Of a DNA stretch of 64,000 nt, positions 17,996 through 25,195 are shown piece by piece (positions within the stretch are counted from its first letter, which is position 1; each line of letters begins with the position of its first letter). The DNA is taken from NCBI RefSeq assembly GCF_025643595.1, contig NZ_CP102826.1, forward strand, positions 434,001-498,000, written 5' to 3'. The stretch is from Saccharopolyspora rosea. Lineage in GTDB: Bacteria; Actinomycetota; Actinomycetes; Mycobacteriales; Pseudonocardiaceae. The notes under the pieces were generated by a model that saw only the letters and a list, made by a program, of their open reading frames with translations, did no database searches and was not told the origin of the DNA. The translations under genes and the position numbers were made by a program.

Positions 17996-18055
17996 TCAGA
18001 GCTTGTTGCCCATCGTGTGGCAGTCCCACCGTGGATCGTCCTCTTCGATCCGCAA
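17996..18055 (-). pseudogene. Short duplicated fragment of the 18679-18897 gene (EEDxPxWDCHTMGN motif)
   Basis: Reading leftward from a TTG at 18053-18055, 19 codons encode MRIEEDDPRWDCHTMGNKL. The 18679-18897 protein carries EEDQPCWDCHTMGNHRCG. The DNA is almost identical over about 24 bp. No ribosome site is seen, and the membrane part is absent, so this is probably a relic of a duplication, or a very short peptide gene. Confidence 0.5.
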
Positions 18056-18076
18056 GGGGCTAGAAAACCGGAGTTC

Positions 18077-18628
18077 TTACTCCTGTGGCGCCTGGGTCCG
18101 GCGAACGATTCCCATGGTGTCAAGATCGAGACCGAGGTGGGCGCAGTGCTCGGCGACTCGGGTCATGGCTTGGGCGACCGGCATGGGGCGCACGTCGTGC
18201 ACGCTCACGCAGGTCGCACAGAGGGTGAGGCACGCGATCCCGATGGACGTGTCGACGGTGAGGCTGCGGAGGTCGGTGGTCCGCCCGCAGGTGTGGCAGC
18301 ACGGGGCGGGGGTGCAGTGCTCGACGTTGTCGAGGTCGATTGCAGCGAGGACCCCGGCGGCATGTTCGGTGACGTGGTGCAGCCAGGACCACGTCCACGC
18401 GTCGCGGTAGTGCTGTGCCTGCTCGGTGTCGAGTCCGGCTGGGGGGTCGACGCCGGGGTCCGTGGCGGTTAAGGCGGCAGGGCCGAAGTGCTGCCACCAG
18501 GCGCCGTCGTTGTGGTACTCCTCCAGACAGCGTGCGGCATCGTCGGCGGTGAGGGTGACGGTTGCGGCGAGCTGCTGGGCGGCGTTCCAGCCGAGTTCGG
18601 CGGCGACGCGGAGCGCGCTGGAGTGCAT
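18077..18628 (-). CDS. Hypothetical phage protein with Cys clusters
   Basis: 183 residues. The ATG at 18626-18628 is 2-3 bp after GGAGGAC. The N-terminal half is helical (AELGWNAAQQLAATVTLTADDAA). The C-terminal half has HCTPAPCCHTCG and, later, CLTLCATC, arranged as a probable zinc ribbon. A zinc-binding protein of the early region; family not recognised. It is followed 22 bp downstream by the fragment at 17996-18055. Confidence 0.7.
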   Translation of the reverse strand: MHSSALRVAAELGWNAAQQLAATVTLTADDAARCLEEYHNDGAWWQHFGPAALTATDPGVDPPAGLDTEQAQHYRDAWTWSWLHHVTEHAAGVLAAIDLDNVEHCTPAPCCHTCGRTTDLRSLTVDTSIGIACLTLCATCVSVHDVRPMPVAQAMTRVAEHCAHLGLDLDTMGIVRRTQAPQE

Positions 18629-18678
18629 ATGTCCTCCGTGGTGTTTGCGGTGAGTTCGGATGCGCTCGGCGGTGTCGG

Positions 18679-18897
18679 TCAGGTGTTTTCGGCTCTGGTC
18701 GCGGGGGTTTCGGGCCGGGTCGGTCCGCAGCGGTGGTTGCCCATCGTGTGGCAGTCCCAGCACGGCTGGTCCTCTTCGCAGTGCTGCACCGCCGGAGGTG
18801 TCGGTGATGGGACCGGGCGGTTGACGAGGCTGATCACGTACTGGGTGACCGTCGCCAGGACGGCCGCAGTGGCGAGAGCGGTGATGATTCGGCGCAT
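18679..18897 (-). CDS. Small membrane-anchored Cys/His peptide
   Basis: 72 residues from the ATG at 18895-18897 (AAGGA upstream). Residues 1-24 form a hydrophobic helix, RIITALATAAVLATVTQYVI, then a Pro-rich linker and the motif HCEEDQPCWDCHTMGNHRCG, whose Cys and His residues could bind a metal. Probably a single-pass membrane protein. A longer in-frame version starting at 18960 would overlap the stem-loop at 18925-18957 and is less likely. Confidence 0.65.
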   Translation of the reverse strand: MRRIITALATAAVLATVTQYVISLVNRPVPSPTPPAVQHCEEDQPCWDCHTMGNHRCGPTRPETPATRAENT

Positions 18898-18924
18898 GAG
18901 CTGTCCTTCCGTGTCGGCACCGCA

Positions 18925-18957
18925 GCGCACGAGCAGGGGCTTCTCCCGCTCGTGCGC
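18925..18957. repeat. Intergenic composite stem-loop, copy 1
   Basis: Inner stem GCGCACGAGC/GCTCGTGCGC, extended by GGG/CCC past a bulged A. The flanks GGCACCGCA (left) and CACGGCGTACCGAGACGG (right) match those of the other intergenic stem-loops in this block. Confidence 0.7.
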
Positions 18958-18975
18958 CACGGCGTACCGAGACGG

Positions 18976-19431
18976 TCAGTGGAACCGCAGGAGTCCCCGC
19001 CATGCCCGGTGCTCGCGTTGTGGGCAGTGAACCCGGCATTGCAGCTCTGTTTCAGGTCCGAGGGCGATAGTGGGAAGGGTCTGGCGTCCTTCGCAGCGGG
19101 CCCGGTAGATCTGGTCCCACCCGTCGATCACGACGGGGCTCGGCCCGTTGGGGGTGCCGACCTCGACGACGAGCACGGGGACGGACAGGTCGGCGCGCAG
19201 GGCCGTGTCGGGGTCGATGTCGATGATCGTGATGCGGATCCGGCCCGGAGATGTCGGTGCCAAGCCGACGTGCGTGTCCATGCCGGTGATGTCTCCCTCG
19301 ACGCGGCGGATGTCGTCTCTATTGCCCGCAGCGAGTTGGCGGGCGTAGGTGGCGCACCACCGGGTGTCCATGAGTTGGTAATGCAAGCAGCCGGTTTCGC
19401 AGACGTGCATTGCGTCGTGGCTTTCGTACAT
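18976..19431 (-). CDS. Hypothetical phage protein
   Basis: 151 residues from the ATG at 19429-19431 behind GAGGAC. The N-terminus MYESHDAMHVCETGC has two Cys and three His, and the middle is strand-rich (RIRITIIDIDPD, then VPVLVVEVGTP). The C-terminus has CRVHCPQREHR, so a metal site is possible. Family not recognised. It lies between stem-loop copies 1 and 2 in the leftward early transcript. Confidence 0.7.
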   Translation of the reverse strand: MYESHDAMHVCETGCLHYQLMDTRWCATYARQLAAGNRDDIRRVEGDITGMDTHVGLAPTSPGRIRITIIDIDPDTALRADLSVPVLVVEVGTPNGPSPVVIDGWDQIYRARCEGRQTLPTIALGPETELQCRVHCPQREHRAWRGLLRFH

Positions 19432-19460
19432 GCGTCCTCGCTTTCGGAACGTGTCGTGGT

Positions 19461-19495
19461 GCCGTGGCACACGGGCGCCGCCCGTGTGCCACGGC
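19461..19495. repeat. Intergenic stem-loop, copy 2
   Basis: A perfect 15-bp stem, GCCGTGGCACACGGG and complement, with a 5-nt loop. It lies between the stop of the 19510 gene and the ribosome site of the 19431 gene. Confidence 0.7.
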
Positions 19496-19509
19496 GGAAT
19501 GGGAGCCGG

Positions 19510-20058
19510 TCAGCGGCGGTCGGTGCTGAGGTGGGATGGCAGCGACGCCGGGTCGGCGTGCGCGGCCGAGAACCCGACAGTGTTCGGCCGCAGTGGATTG
19601 ACCTCGACCCGTTCGGCGACGAGATCGAGAGCCGTCCCCTCCTGGAGGTCGATCAGCCACCGTTCCTCGATCACAGGTGCGGGCAGTGGGACCGAGGTCA
19701 GCTGTTGCTGTGCGGCATGCCAGGCCAGGGCGTGGCGTACGGCATCGTCGCGGGCACCGAAGTGCGGTCCGCCGACGTGTCGGGTGGGCACGCGGTAGTA
19801 CACCCGCGAGACTGGAAGCCCTGCAATCGCGTGGATGTTCACGCGGATGCCGCGAAGTCGCATGATCTCGGCTTCGGTGGCGTCGGTGCCTTCGCTGCGC
19901 AGACGGGAGATGACCGAGGTGCACTCGGCGCACCGCCAGCGACGCGAGCAGTCGGCAAACAACAGGGTTTCCCCACCGGGCACCCACTTCGACGGGTTGG
20001 GGCAACCGGGGGTGCGACACAGGCCGTTGTAGGCACCGCGAATGCCGAAGGAGGTCAC
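19510..20058 (-). CDS. Hypothetical phage protein with N-terminal zinc ribbon
   Basis: 182 residues, GTG at 20056-20058, 6 bp after GGAGGG and overlapping the stop of the small gene upstream. The N-terminus has CRTPGC, then CSRRWRCAEC, a four-Cys zinc ribbon. The rest is helical, then RVYYRVPTRHVGGPHFGARDDAV and a strand-rich C-terminus. A nucleic-acid-binding role is possible but not shown. Confidence 0.7.
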   Translation of the reverse strand: MTSFGIRGAYNGLCRTPGCPNPSKWVPGGETLLFADCSRRWRCAECTSVISRLRSEGTDATEAEIMRLRGIRVNIHAIAGLPVSRVYYRVPTRHVGGPHFGARDDAVRHALAWHAAQQQLTSVPLPAPVIEERWLIDLQEGTALDLVAERVEVNPLRPNTVGFSAAHADPASLPSHLSTDRR

Positions 20059-20189
20059 TGGGTGCCCTCCTTCCCGGCAGCGCGGTTGACCGCGTCCAGG
20101 GCCTCGATCGCGGCTTGTAGACCTTCGTGGCGGTCGGTGCGCTCCGCGTCCGTTTCGGGCGTGGGGTTGTTAGGCTGCGGCTCAGCCAT
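20055..20189 (-). CDS. Small hypothetical protein (44 residues)
   Basis: ATG at 20187-20189 with GGAGGT 13 bp upstream. The product begins MAEPQPNNPTPETDAERTD and ends with a helix GLQAAIEALDAVNRAAGKEG. Its TGA overlaps the GTG of the next gene (GTGA), so the two are translationally coupled, which strongly supports it as real. Confidence 0.65.
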   Translation of the reverse strand: MAEPQPNNPTPETDAERTDRHEGLQAAIEALDAVNRAAGKEGTQ

Positions 20190-20213
20190 CGGAGCTGTTA
20201 CCTCCGTTGGTCA

Positions 20214-20254
20214 GCGGGTCGCCCTGCCTTCGCCAAAAGTCCAGGGCGGCCCGC
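20214..20254. repeat. Intergenic stem-loop, copy 3
   Basis: GCGGGTCGCCCTG pairs with CAGGGCGGCCCGC, 12 of 13 positions, with a 15-nt loop. It lies just upstream of the 44-residue gene. Confidence 0.6.
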
Positions 20255-20301
20255 GCTTACAGGGATCGCCGCGTTGTGCGGCGCGTGTGTCCCGGCGGTG
20301 G

Positions 20302-20361
20302 ATCCGCAGGGACACCGCACGCCTCGGACAGCTGCCCGAGACGCACGGCGTGTCTCAACGG
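20302..20361. repeat. Intergenic composite stem-loop, copy 4
   Basis: Left side GGGACACCGCACG, inner stem GCCTCGG/CCGAGAC, right side GCACGGCGTGTCTCAACGG. The outer GACAC/GTGTC pair and the flanks are shared with the copies at 21038 and 21479. Confidence 0.7.
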
Positions 20362-20362
20362 G

Positions 20363-20953
20363 TTAGGACTGCTGGAGCCGCTGCCGGGCGGTCGCGACGT
20401 ACACGGCGGGGTCCTTGCCGACGTAGTACTGACGGCCACCGAACTCCCACACGCCGTTCGAGACGTCGGGGTCTTCGCCGGTCTCGTGCATGTGGAGGGT
20501 CATCGCGTGGATGCACTCTTCCCATTCGTGCCACGGCGTCGTGTACTTCTGCGACACCTTCAGCAAGTAGTCGTAGCGGCGCCGGTCGACCTCGGTGAGC
20601 TGGTCGTAGATCCCCATCAGCCGCGCACGGGCGTCGGCCACCGGGGACAGGTCCAGTCCCACTCCCCACCACTGGACATGGTCGTTGTGGTCGAGGTACA
20701 TCACGGCCATCAGCGCGTACGTGCTCGCCTTCGGCTTGTTCCAGACCTCACCGGGCACCTTGGGGTTCGTCGTCTGCGACACGAACCGCTGCTTGCCCTT
20801 GGCCGAGCCCTTTTCGCCGGTCTCGATCCAATAGCGGATCTTGCACCGCAGGCGACGGCCGTACGGGTAGTCGTCGACGACGTAGGCCGTCTCGGGACTG
20901 GTGTGGCCGTTGAGAACGGTAACGCGCTGAATGGTGCTCTGATCGTCGGTCAC
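20363..20953 (-). CDS. Conserved actinophage-type hypothetical protein
   Basis: 196 residues from the GTG at 20951-20953 (AAGGGA upstream). The core is strand-rich: AYVVDDYPYGRRLRCKIRYW, then KQRFVSQTTNPKVPGEVWNKPK. It then has an acidic/aromatic C-terminal half (YTTPWHEWEECIHAMTLHMHETG). I recall similar proteins in actinobacterial phages and plasmids with no assigned role. It lies between stem-loop copies 4 and 5. Confidence 0.75.
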   Translation of the reverse strand: MTDDQSTIQRVTVLNGHTSPETAYVVDDYPYGRRLRCKIRYWIETGEKGSAKGKQRFVSQTTNPKVPGEVWNKPKASTYALMAVMYLDHNDHVQWWGVGLDLSPVADARARLMGIYDQLTEVDRRRYDYLLKVSQKYTTPWHEWEECIHAMTLHMHETGEDPDVSNGVWEFGGRQYYVGKDPAVYVATARQRLQQS

Positions 20954-21037
20954 TACGAAGTCCCTTCGCGAGTAATGACAACGCGGCGCAGAGGCGCCAT
21001 GACGGGCCGCAAGGGCGCGGCCAATCCCTTCGGTGAT

Positions 21038-21098
21038 CCGTTGGGACACCGCAACACTCAGGCCGCGAGCCTGAGCGTCACGGGGCCTCAAGGGCTCA
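21038..21098. repeat. Intergenic composite stem-loop, copy 5
   Basis: Left side CCGTTGGGACACCGCA, inner stem CTCAGGC/GCCTGAG with a 5-nt loop, right side TCACGGGGCCTCAAGG. The right edge overlaps the stop codon of the 21096 gene. Confidence 0.7.
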
Positions 21099-21455
21099 AG
21101 AGTCATTCCGGAACACGAACACCCGCCCGCCTATGCGGATTGCGTCGAACCACTGCAAGCGAGACCACACGCCCGACCAGTCGAACGACAACCGGAGGTA
21201 GTCAGGTAGTGCCTTGATCGCCTCCCCGTCGACGTCCAGGCAGTAGCCCGAGGCGAAGCTTTCCCCGGATTCGTAAATTCCTTGCCCGTTCTCCTTGAAC
21301 CACCGTGCGACTTCCCAGCCGTCCATAGAGCGGTTCAGGTAGCCGTCTCTGTCCAGCTCCTGGACAACGGCGTAAATCGCGTCCCGGTCGAGACTGGCCA
21401 GCGAATCCGGCGTGTCCGCTTTCAGGTAGTCAACCACCGAACGAACCCATCCCAT
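21096..21455 (-). CDS. Hypothetical phage protein
   Basis: 119 residues from the ATG at 21453-21455; a distant AAAGG lies upstream. Helical N-terminus (SVVDYLKADTPDSL), a middle with GWEVARWFKENGQGIYESGESF, and a C-terminal strand pair ending GGRVFVFRNDS. Family not recognised. Flanked by stem-loop copies 5 and 6. Confidence 0.7.
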   Translation of the reverse strand: MGWVRSVVDYLKADTPDSLASLDRDAIYAVVQELDRDGYLNRSMDGWEVARWFKENGQGIYESGESFASGYCLDVDGEAIKALPDYLRLSFDWSGVWSRLQWFDAIRIGGRVFVFRNDS

Positions 21456-21478
21456 TCTTGGTAGCCTTTCCAATCGAT

Positions 21479-21536
21479 CCGTTGGGATACCGCACGACAC
21501 GGACCACGGCCCGTGTCGCACGGCGTATCTCAACGG
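21479..21536. repeat. Intergenic composite stem-loop, copy 6
   Basis: CCGTTGGGATACCGCACG on the left and GCACGGCGTATCTCAACGG on the right, with inner stem GACACGG/CCGTGTC. Outer GATAC/GTATC co-varies with GACAC/GTGTC in copy 4, which supports a conserved RNA or DNA fold. Overlaps the stop of the 21530 gene. Confidence 0.75.
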
Positions 21537-21982
21537 TCGACCGGGATAAGCGCGTGCGCGCGGTAGCGGTCGCCGCCATCAGAGGAACCGCAGCCCTCGC
21601 ACGCGGACCACGAAAATCCTAGATCCAGGCTTTCGCAATCGTCTGGGTCTTCGTGCCGGGTGCATTCTTCGTCGCAGTCGCTACCCATCAGCAAGTGGAC
21701 GACGTCGTCGCCCCAGATTTCGCGCTGACCGATTTCGCAGGCAAGTGCGGAACCGTACTGACGCACTTCAAGGGTGTCGTCCGGCCGCGCTTCCGCGCGT
21801 TCCTGCATCACGGATGCGGCGTCTTCCTTGGACCAATCACCGTTGGTGGGCCACGTTTCCCACTCGTGGTAGCGTTTGTTCCAAACGCCGTAGCCGTCCG
21901 TTCCGTCATCGAACTCGCCGTTTGCGATCAGGTGAAGGCAAACAACGCATACGCTCAAGTCGTGAATTTCGAACTTGCTCAT
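21530..21982 (-). CDS. Hypothetical acidic phage protein
   Basis: 150 residues from the ATG at 21980-21982 behind GAGGAGC. The N-terminus FEIHDLSVCVVCLHLIANGE has CxxC, and CDEECTRHEDPDDCE and CEGCGSSDGG follow, so eight or more Cys and several His residues could bind zinc. Strongly acidic. The pattern is seen in actinobacterial mobile elements; role unknown. Confidence 0.75.
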   Translation of the reverse strand: MSKFEIHDLSVCVVCLHLIANGEFDDGTDGYGVWNKRYHEWETWPTNGDWSKEDAASVMQERAEARPDDTLEVRQYGSALACEIGQREIWGDDVVHLLMGSDCDEECTRHEDPDDCESLDLGFSWSACEGCGSSDGGDRYRAHALIPVDR

Positions 21983-22002
21983 ATGCTCCTCTTTCCTTGG
22001 GG

Positions 22003-22057
22003 CTGAACCCTTTAGGCGTGAGCGCATATCGCTATGCGCTCCACCTGAAACGTTCAG
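22003..22057. repeat. Intergenic composite stem-loop, copy 7
   Basis: Outer CTGAAC/GTTCAG, inner GAGCGCATA/TATGCGCTC with a 4-nt loop, and asymmetric spacers between them as in the other copies. The primary sequence differs but the architecture is the same, and again the right edge overlaps a stop codon (22054 gene). Confidence 0.65.
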
Positions 22058-22458
22058 TCGACGGAGTAGACGAAGCCGTCTTCGACTTCGATGTTGTGTT
22101 CGCCGTAGACCTTGGCGGATTCGGTCAACCGGTCGCCCTTGTCACCGAGGCCGCGATCCCAGAACCCGGTACCGTGTCGCTGGCGGGTGAGCAGGAAATC
22201 GTGTCCGGCCTGCTGGGCGTCAATGTCTCCGAGATCTCGCCAGTTGGAGTCAAAGAAATCCTTGCACTCCGCTTTGATCTGATCCCACAGGTCATCGGAG
22301 AAATCGGCGGCGGTGAAGTGGTCTGCCATTTCCGTGCGGTCGCACTCACACTCCGTTCGGGTGCAGTCCTTGTCGTGTTCGGCGACGTAGGTTGCCTGCC
22401 ACAGCAGGCATTCGGCGTAACCGTTCGCCATTTCTTCGATGTACTCTTCGACGCTCAT
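22054..22458 (-). CDS. Conserved actinobacterial mobile-element protein of unknown function
   Basis: 134 residues. The ATG at 22456-22458 is 6 bp behind GGGAG; an upstream ATG at 22512 lacks a ribosome site. N-terminus SVEEYIEEMANGYAECLLW, then an acidic helix FSDDLWDQIKAECKDF, then AGHDFLLTRQRHGTGFWDRG. The HDFxLTRxxHGxGFWDRG motif is well conserved in proteins of actinobacterial phages and plasmids as I know them. First gene of the leftward early block. Confidence 0.8.
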   Translation of the reverse strand: MSVEEYIEEMANGYAECLLWQATYVAEHDKDCTRTECECDRTEMADHFTAADFSDDLWDQIKAECKDFFDSNWRDLGDIDAQQAGHDFLLTRQRHGTGFWDRGLGDKGDRLTESAKVYGEHNIEVEDGFVYSVD

Positions 22459-22630
22459 GTCATCTCCCTCGGTTGGTGCGTTCGGAAAAGTGCCTTGCCG
22501 AATCTCTGCCATTCGGTGACCGCTTTAACGGGTCAAGGCGATTCCTGGCGAGCGCGGATATGGAGTTTTCAAGGAGCGGATGTAGATCCGGGGGATCTTG
22601 GGTTTCTGATCGCCTCAACTTGCGGTGTTG

Positions 22631-22664
22631 GCGACAACACTACCGTCAACACTAGGATCGTCAA
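22631..22664 (-). promoter_or_regulatory. Candidate leftward early promoter with tandem 12-bp repeat
   Basis: On the minus strand, TTGACG (22664-22659) and TAGTGT (22642-22637) lie 16 bp apart. On the plus strand the same stretch holds two tandem copies, GCGACAACACTA and CCGTCAACACTA, which could be operator half-sites. It lies about 180 bp upstream of the first leftward gene. Confidence 0.5.
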
Positions 22665-22724
22665 GAAAACTTGATGGTGATCACATAATTTCGAATGAAA
22701 TGCCTTTAACCAGGGGAAACGTGT

Positions 22725-23030
22725 ATGGGCGCATGGGGTGGGAGCACTCGTCGGGACCGTTTGCCGCGTGGCTGGTGGCGTCTGCGCTCGTGGGTGCTGT
22801 GTAGGGATGCCTACGCCTGCCAGATCACCGGGCCTGGGTGTGTGGGTGTGGCTACCGAGGTCGACCACATACAGCCGGGCGATCACCACGAGGCGGAGAA
22901 CCTGCAAGCGGTCTGCGGGCCGTGTCATGCGCGCAAGTCCGCTCGTGAGGGTGTGCAGGGACGCGCGCGTCGTGCCGCGCTGAGGCTGCGTCCGGCCGAA
23001 CGGCATCCGGGGCTGATCAAGGAGCGCTGA
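22725..23030 (+). CDS. HNH endonuclease
   Basis: 101 residues. Arg-rich N-terminus, then the HNH domain: ACQITGPGC, VDHIQPGDHHEAENLQAVC and CHARKSARE. Zinc is bound by the two Cys pairs, and His48/His55 and the Asn form the site. HNH proteins beside the terminase genes are needed for cos cleavage or packaging in many siphoviruses. GGGG precedes the ATG. It opens the rightward late block, but here the deacetylase gene separates it from TerS. Confidence 0.9.
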   Translation: MGAWGGSTRRDRLPRGWWRLRSWVLCRDAYACQITGPGCVGVATEVDHIQPGDHHEAENLQAVCGPCHARKSAREGVQGRARRAALRLRPAERHPGLIKER

Positions 23031-23143
23031 GCGCTCAGGCCAGGGGAGGGGCCCTTGCCCCGGGTGTTCGGAGTCGGTGGGCATAGCGGCCCAGCACTTG
23101 TACGGGTTTTCGGGTCGCCAGCGAATTAAAGAATTGAGGAAAA

Positions 23144-24277
23144 ATGACCACCGGATATGTGTGGCAGTCGATTTACGGCTGGCATGACACCGGCAGCGCT
23201 GCGGGCCTGTTCGGCGCGGCGCCACTGTCCGGTATCCAGCCGGGCCAGCACTTCGAGCACCCGGACACCAAGAGGCGGGTCCACGAGCTGGTCGAGTCCT
23301 CCGGCCTGCTGGCCGACCTGGTGCGGCTTGATCCGGTCCCGGTCGGGCCCGAGCAGGTGCTCCGTGTGCACGACGAGTCCTATGTGGAGTGGCTGTCCGC
23401 GGCGAGCACGTCCGGTGGAGGCGCGCTGGGAGGTCAGGGCAGCAGTCCGTTCGGCCGCGACTCGTTCGAGATCGCGTTGCTGGCCGCAGGCGGCACGATG
23501 GCCGCGGCCTTGGCCGTGCTGCGCGGTGTGGTCGACAACGCCTACGCCCTCGTTCGCCCGCCCGGCCATCATGCAACCCGCACTCACGGCATGGGGTTCT
23601 GTCTGCTCAACAACCTCGCGATCACCGCGGCCGAGCTGCTTCAGGCCGAGGAGGTCGACCGCATCGCGGTGGTGGACTTCGACGTGCACCACGGCAACGG
23701 AACTCAGGCGATCTTCTACGACGATCCGCGGGTGCTGACCATCTCAGTCCACCAGGACAACAACTACCCCGCCAATTCCGGAAACCTGGCGGAGAACGGC
23801 GAAGGCGAGGGTAAGGGCACCGCGCTCAACATCCCCCTCCCGCCGGGCAGCGGGAACGGGGCTTACCAGGCTGCGTTCTCCCGCGTGGTGCTCGCCGCGC
23901 TGGAGCAGCACGAGCCGGACATCATCATGGTGGCCGCCGGGTATGACGCCGGAGGCGGTGATCCCCTCGGGCGGCAGATGGTGTCGAGTTCGACCTACCG
24001 GTGGATGGCCCGGATGCTGGTCGATGCCGCGTGGGAGCTGTGTGACGGGCGCTTGGTCGTCTCCCACGAGGGCGGCTACGACCCGAACACCGTGCCCTTC
24101 CATACGCTCGCGGTCCTCGAATCGCTGTCCGGGGTACGCACGGACGTGGTCGACCCGTACGAACAGGTCCACGCCCGCATGGGCGGCCAGGATCTCCAGC
24201 CGCACCAGGAAGCCGTGATCGACCAGGCCGCGAAGCTGGTTGCCAACATCCCGCCCCGAAAGAACTGGAACCTGTGA
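23144..24277 (+). CDS. Class II histone-deacetylase-family amidohydrolase (phage cargo)
   Basis: 377 residues, full length for the family. All active-site elements are present: the His pair in RPPGHHAT (His142, His143), zinc ligands DFDVHHGNGT (Asp180, His182) and GYDAGGGDPLG (Asp268), and the catalytic Tyr in HEGGYDP (Tyr312). Bacterial relatives remove acetyl groups from polyamines, acetoin-pathway enzymes or other proteins. No signal peptide. The ATG is behind GAGGA. It lies between the HNH nuclease and TerS, same strand, so it is likely expressed with late genes. GC content and codon use resemble the host, suggesting recent capture. Confidence 0.9.
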   Translation: MTTGYVWQSIYGWHDTGSAAGLFGAAPLSGIQPGQHFEHPDTKRRVHELVESSGLLADLVRLDPVPVGPEQVLRVHDESYVEWLSAASTSGGGALGGQGSSPFGRDSFEIALLAAGGTMAAALAVLRGVVDNAYALVRPPGHHATRTHGMGFCLLNNLAITAAELLQAEEVDRIAVVDFDVHHGNGTQAIFYDDPRVLTISVHQDNNYPANSGNLAENGEGEGKGTALNIPLPPGSGNGAYQAAFSRVVLAALEQHEPDIIMVAAGYDAGGGDPLGRQMVSSSTYRWMARMLVDAAWELCDGRLVVSHEGGYDPNTVPFHTLAVLESLSGVRTDVVDPYEQVHARMGGQDLQPHQEAVIDQAAKLVANIPPRKNWNL

Positions 24278-24293
24278 CGGAAAGGGGGTCACG

Positions 24294-24704
24294 ATGGGCT
24301 CTCGTGGCCCCGTGCCTAAAAGATCCGATCAACGCATCCGCCGCAACCGCACCGAGTCCGTCACCGTGACGGAACTCGGCGTGGTGAGGCAGCCCGAGTT
24401 GGGGTTCGAGGCACACCCATTGGTGGTCGACTGGTACCAGTCGCTCGGCGAGTCCGCGCAGGCGCGTTACTTCGAACCCTCGGACTGGCAGACGTCACGC
24501 CTGGTCGCGTACTCGATGGACCGCTACGTCCGCAGCGCGCGGCCGTCGTCGCAGATGTTCGCCGCGCTGATGTCCGCGATGTCGGACCTGCTGGTCACCG
24601 AGGGCGCGCGGCGCAGGGTGCGGATCGAGATCGAGCGCGGCCAGGCGCAGGAACGGGCCAGCGTGTCGGCGATCGAGGACTACAAGAAGCAGCTCGGCGT
24701 CTAA
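24294..24704 (+). CDS. Terminase small subunit
   Basis: 136 residues from the ATG at 24294 behind AAAGGGGGT. The N-terminus MGSRGPVPKRSDQRIRRNR is the typical basic start of actinophage small terminases. It is followed by HPLVVDWYQSLGESAQARYFEPSDW and a helical C-terminus ending EDYKKQLGV. It recognises the phage DNA for packaging. It is separated from TerL by a leftward three-gene toxin cassette. Confidence 0.88.
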   Translation: MGSRGPVPKRSDQRIRRNRTESVTVTELGVVRQPELGFEAHPLVVDWYQSLGESAQARYFEPSDWQTSRLVAYSMDRYVRSARPSSQMFAALMSAMSDLLVTEGARRRVRIEIERGQAQERASVSAIEDYKKQLGV

Positions 24705-24709
24705 GGTGT

Positions 24710-24733
24710 CCCGCTGGCACGATTCCAGGCGGG
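24710..24733. terminator. Hairpin between convergent TerS and immunity gene
   Basis: CCCGC-TGG pairs with CCA-G-GCGGG with a small bulge. It lies between two convergent stops, so it could terminate both transcripts. Weak T tract. Confidence 0.4.
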
Positions 24734-24742
24734 TCGTCGGCG

Positions 24743-25195
24743 CTACTTGTGTGTGTCGGGGTCGTATTCCTCAATGTCGCATCCGTTGAGATCCCCTTGG
24801 CGGAAGACTTCCAGTGCGGCATCGGACACGATGAGACGCCCCCTGGGAGTGAGGCCCACGTCATCCTCGCCTGCTGTTCCGGTGACAAAAAGCCAGCGGA
24901 ACTTCGGGAACTCGCTGAAGCCGTGGCGGTGCAAGCGGTCGTATGCCTCTTCGCCATAGATCATTTCGACGTCGCGGATCTCGAAGCGTCCCAGCCCGGA
25001 TCCGGTCAAGAGATTGGCCAGCTTCTCTGTGACCAAATAGCACGGGTGAGCGCTGATCAGGTCGTCACCGAACCAGTTGTCGATCTCGTAATACAGGGGT
25101 CCCACGACGCGGGGCGGGTGGACTGTCGTGTCGAGAACCGTGGGTTCACCGAGAAGCCCCGGCACGTCAGGGTCCAGATAGTAGAACATGATCAC
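24743..25195 (-). CDS. Putative immunity protein of the type VII toxin
   Basis: 150 residues, acidic. N-terminus FYYLDPDVPGLLGEPT, a middle with YEIDNWFGDDLISAHPCYLVT and RFEIRDVEMIYGEEA, and C-terminal VGLTPRGRLIVSDAALEVF. Proteins of this plan (a YEI..W.GD.l....C.lvt layout) are found as immunity proteins beside nuclease toxins. The gene starts at the base next to the toxin stop, so the two are co-translated. The immunity role is inferred from position and general look. Confidence 0.65.
   Translation of the reverse strand: MIMFYYLDPDVPGLLGEPTVLDTTVHPPRVVGPLYYEIDNWFGDDLISAHPCYLVTEKLANLLTGSGLGRFEIRDVEMIYGEEAYDRLHRHGFSEFPKFRWLFVTGTAGEDDVGLTPRGRLIVSDAALEVFRQGDLNGCDIEEYDPDTHK

Noticed and set aside
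22569-23576. Minus-strand frame across the HNH gene and the start of the deacetylase gene
   Set aside because: Antisense shadow of two well-supported genes, with Arg/Pro-rich composition.
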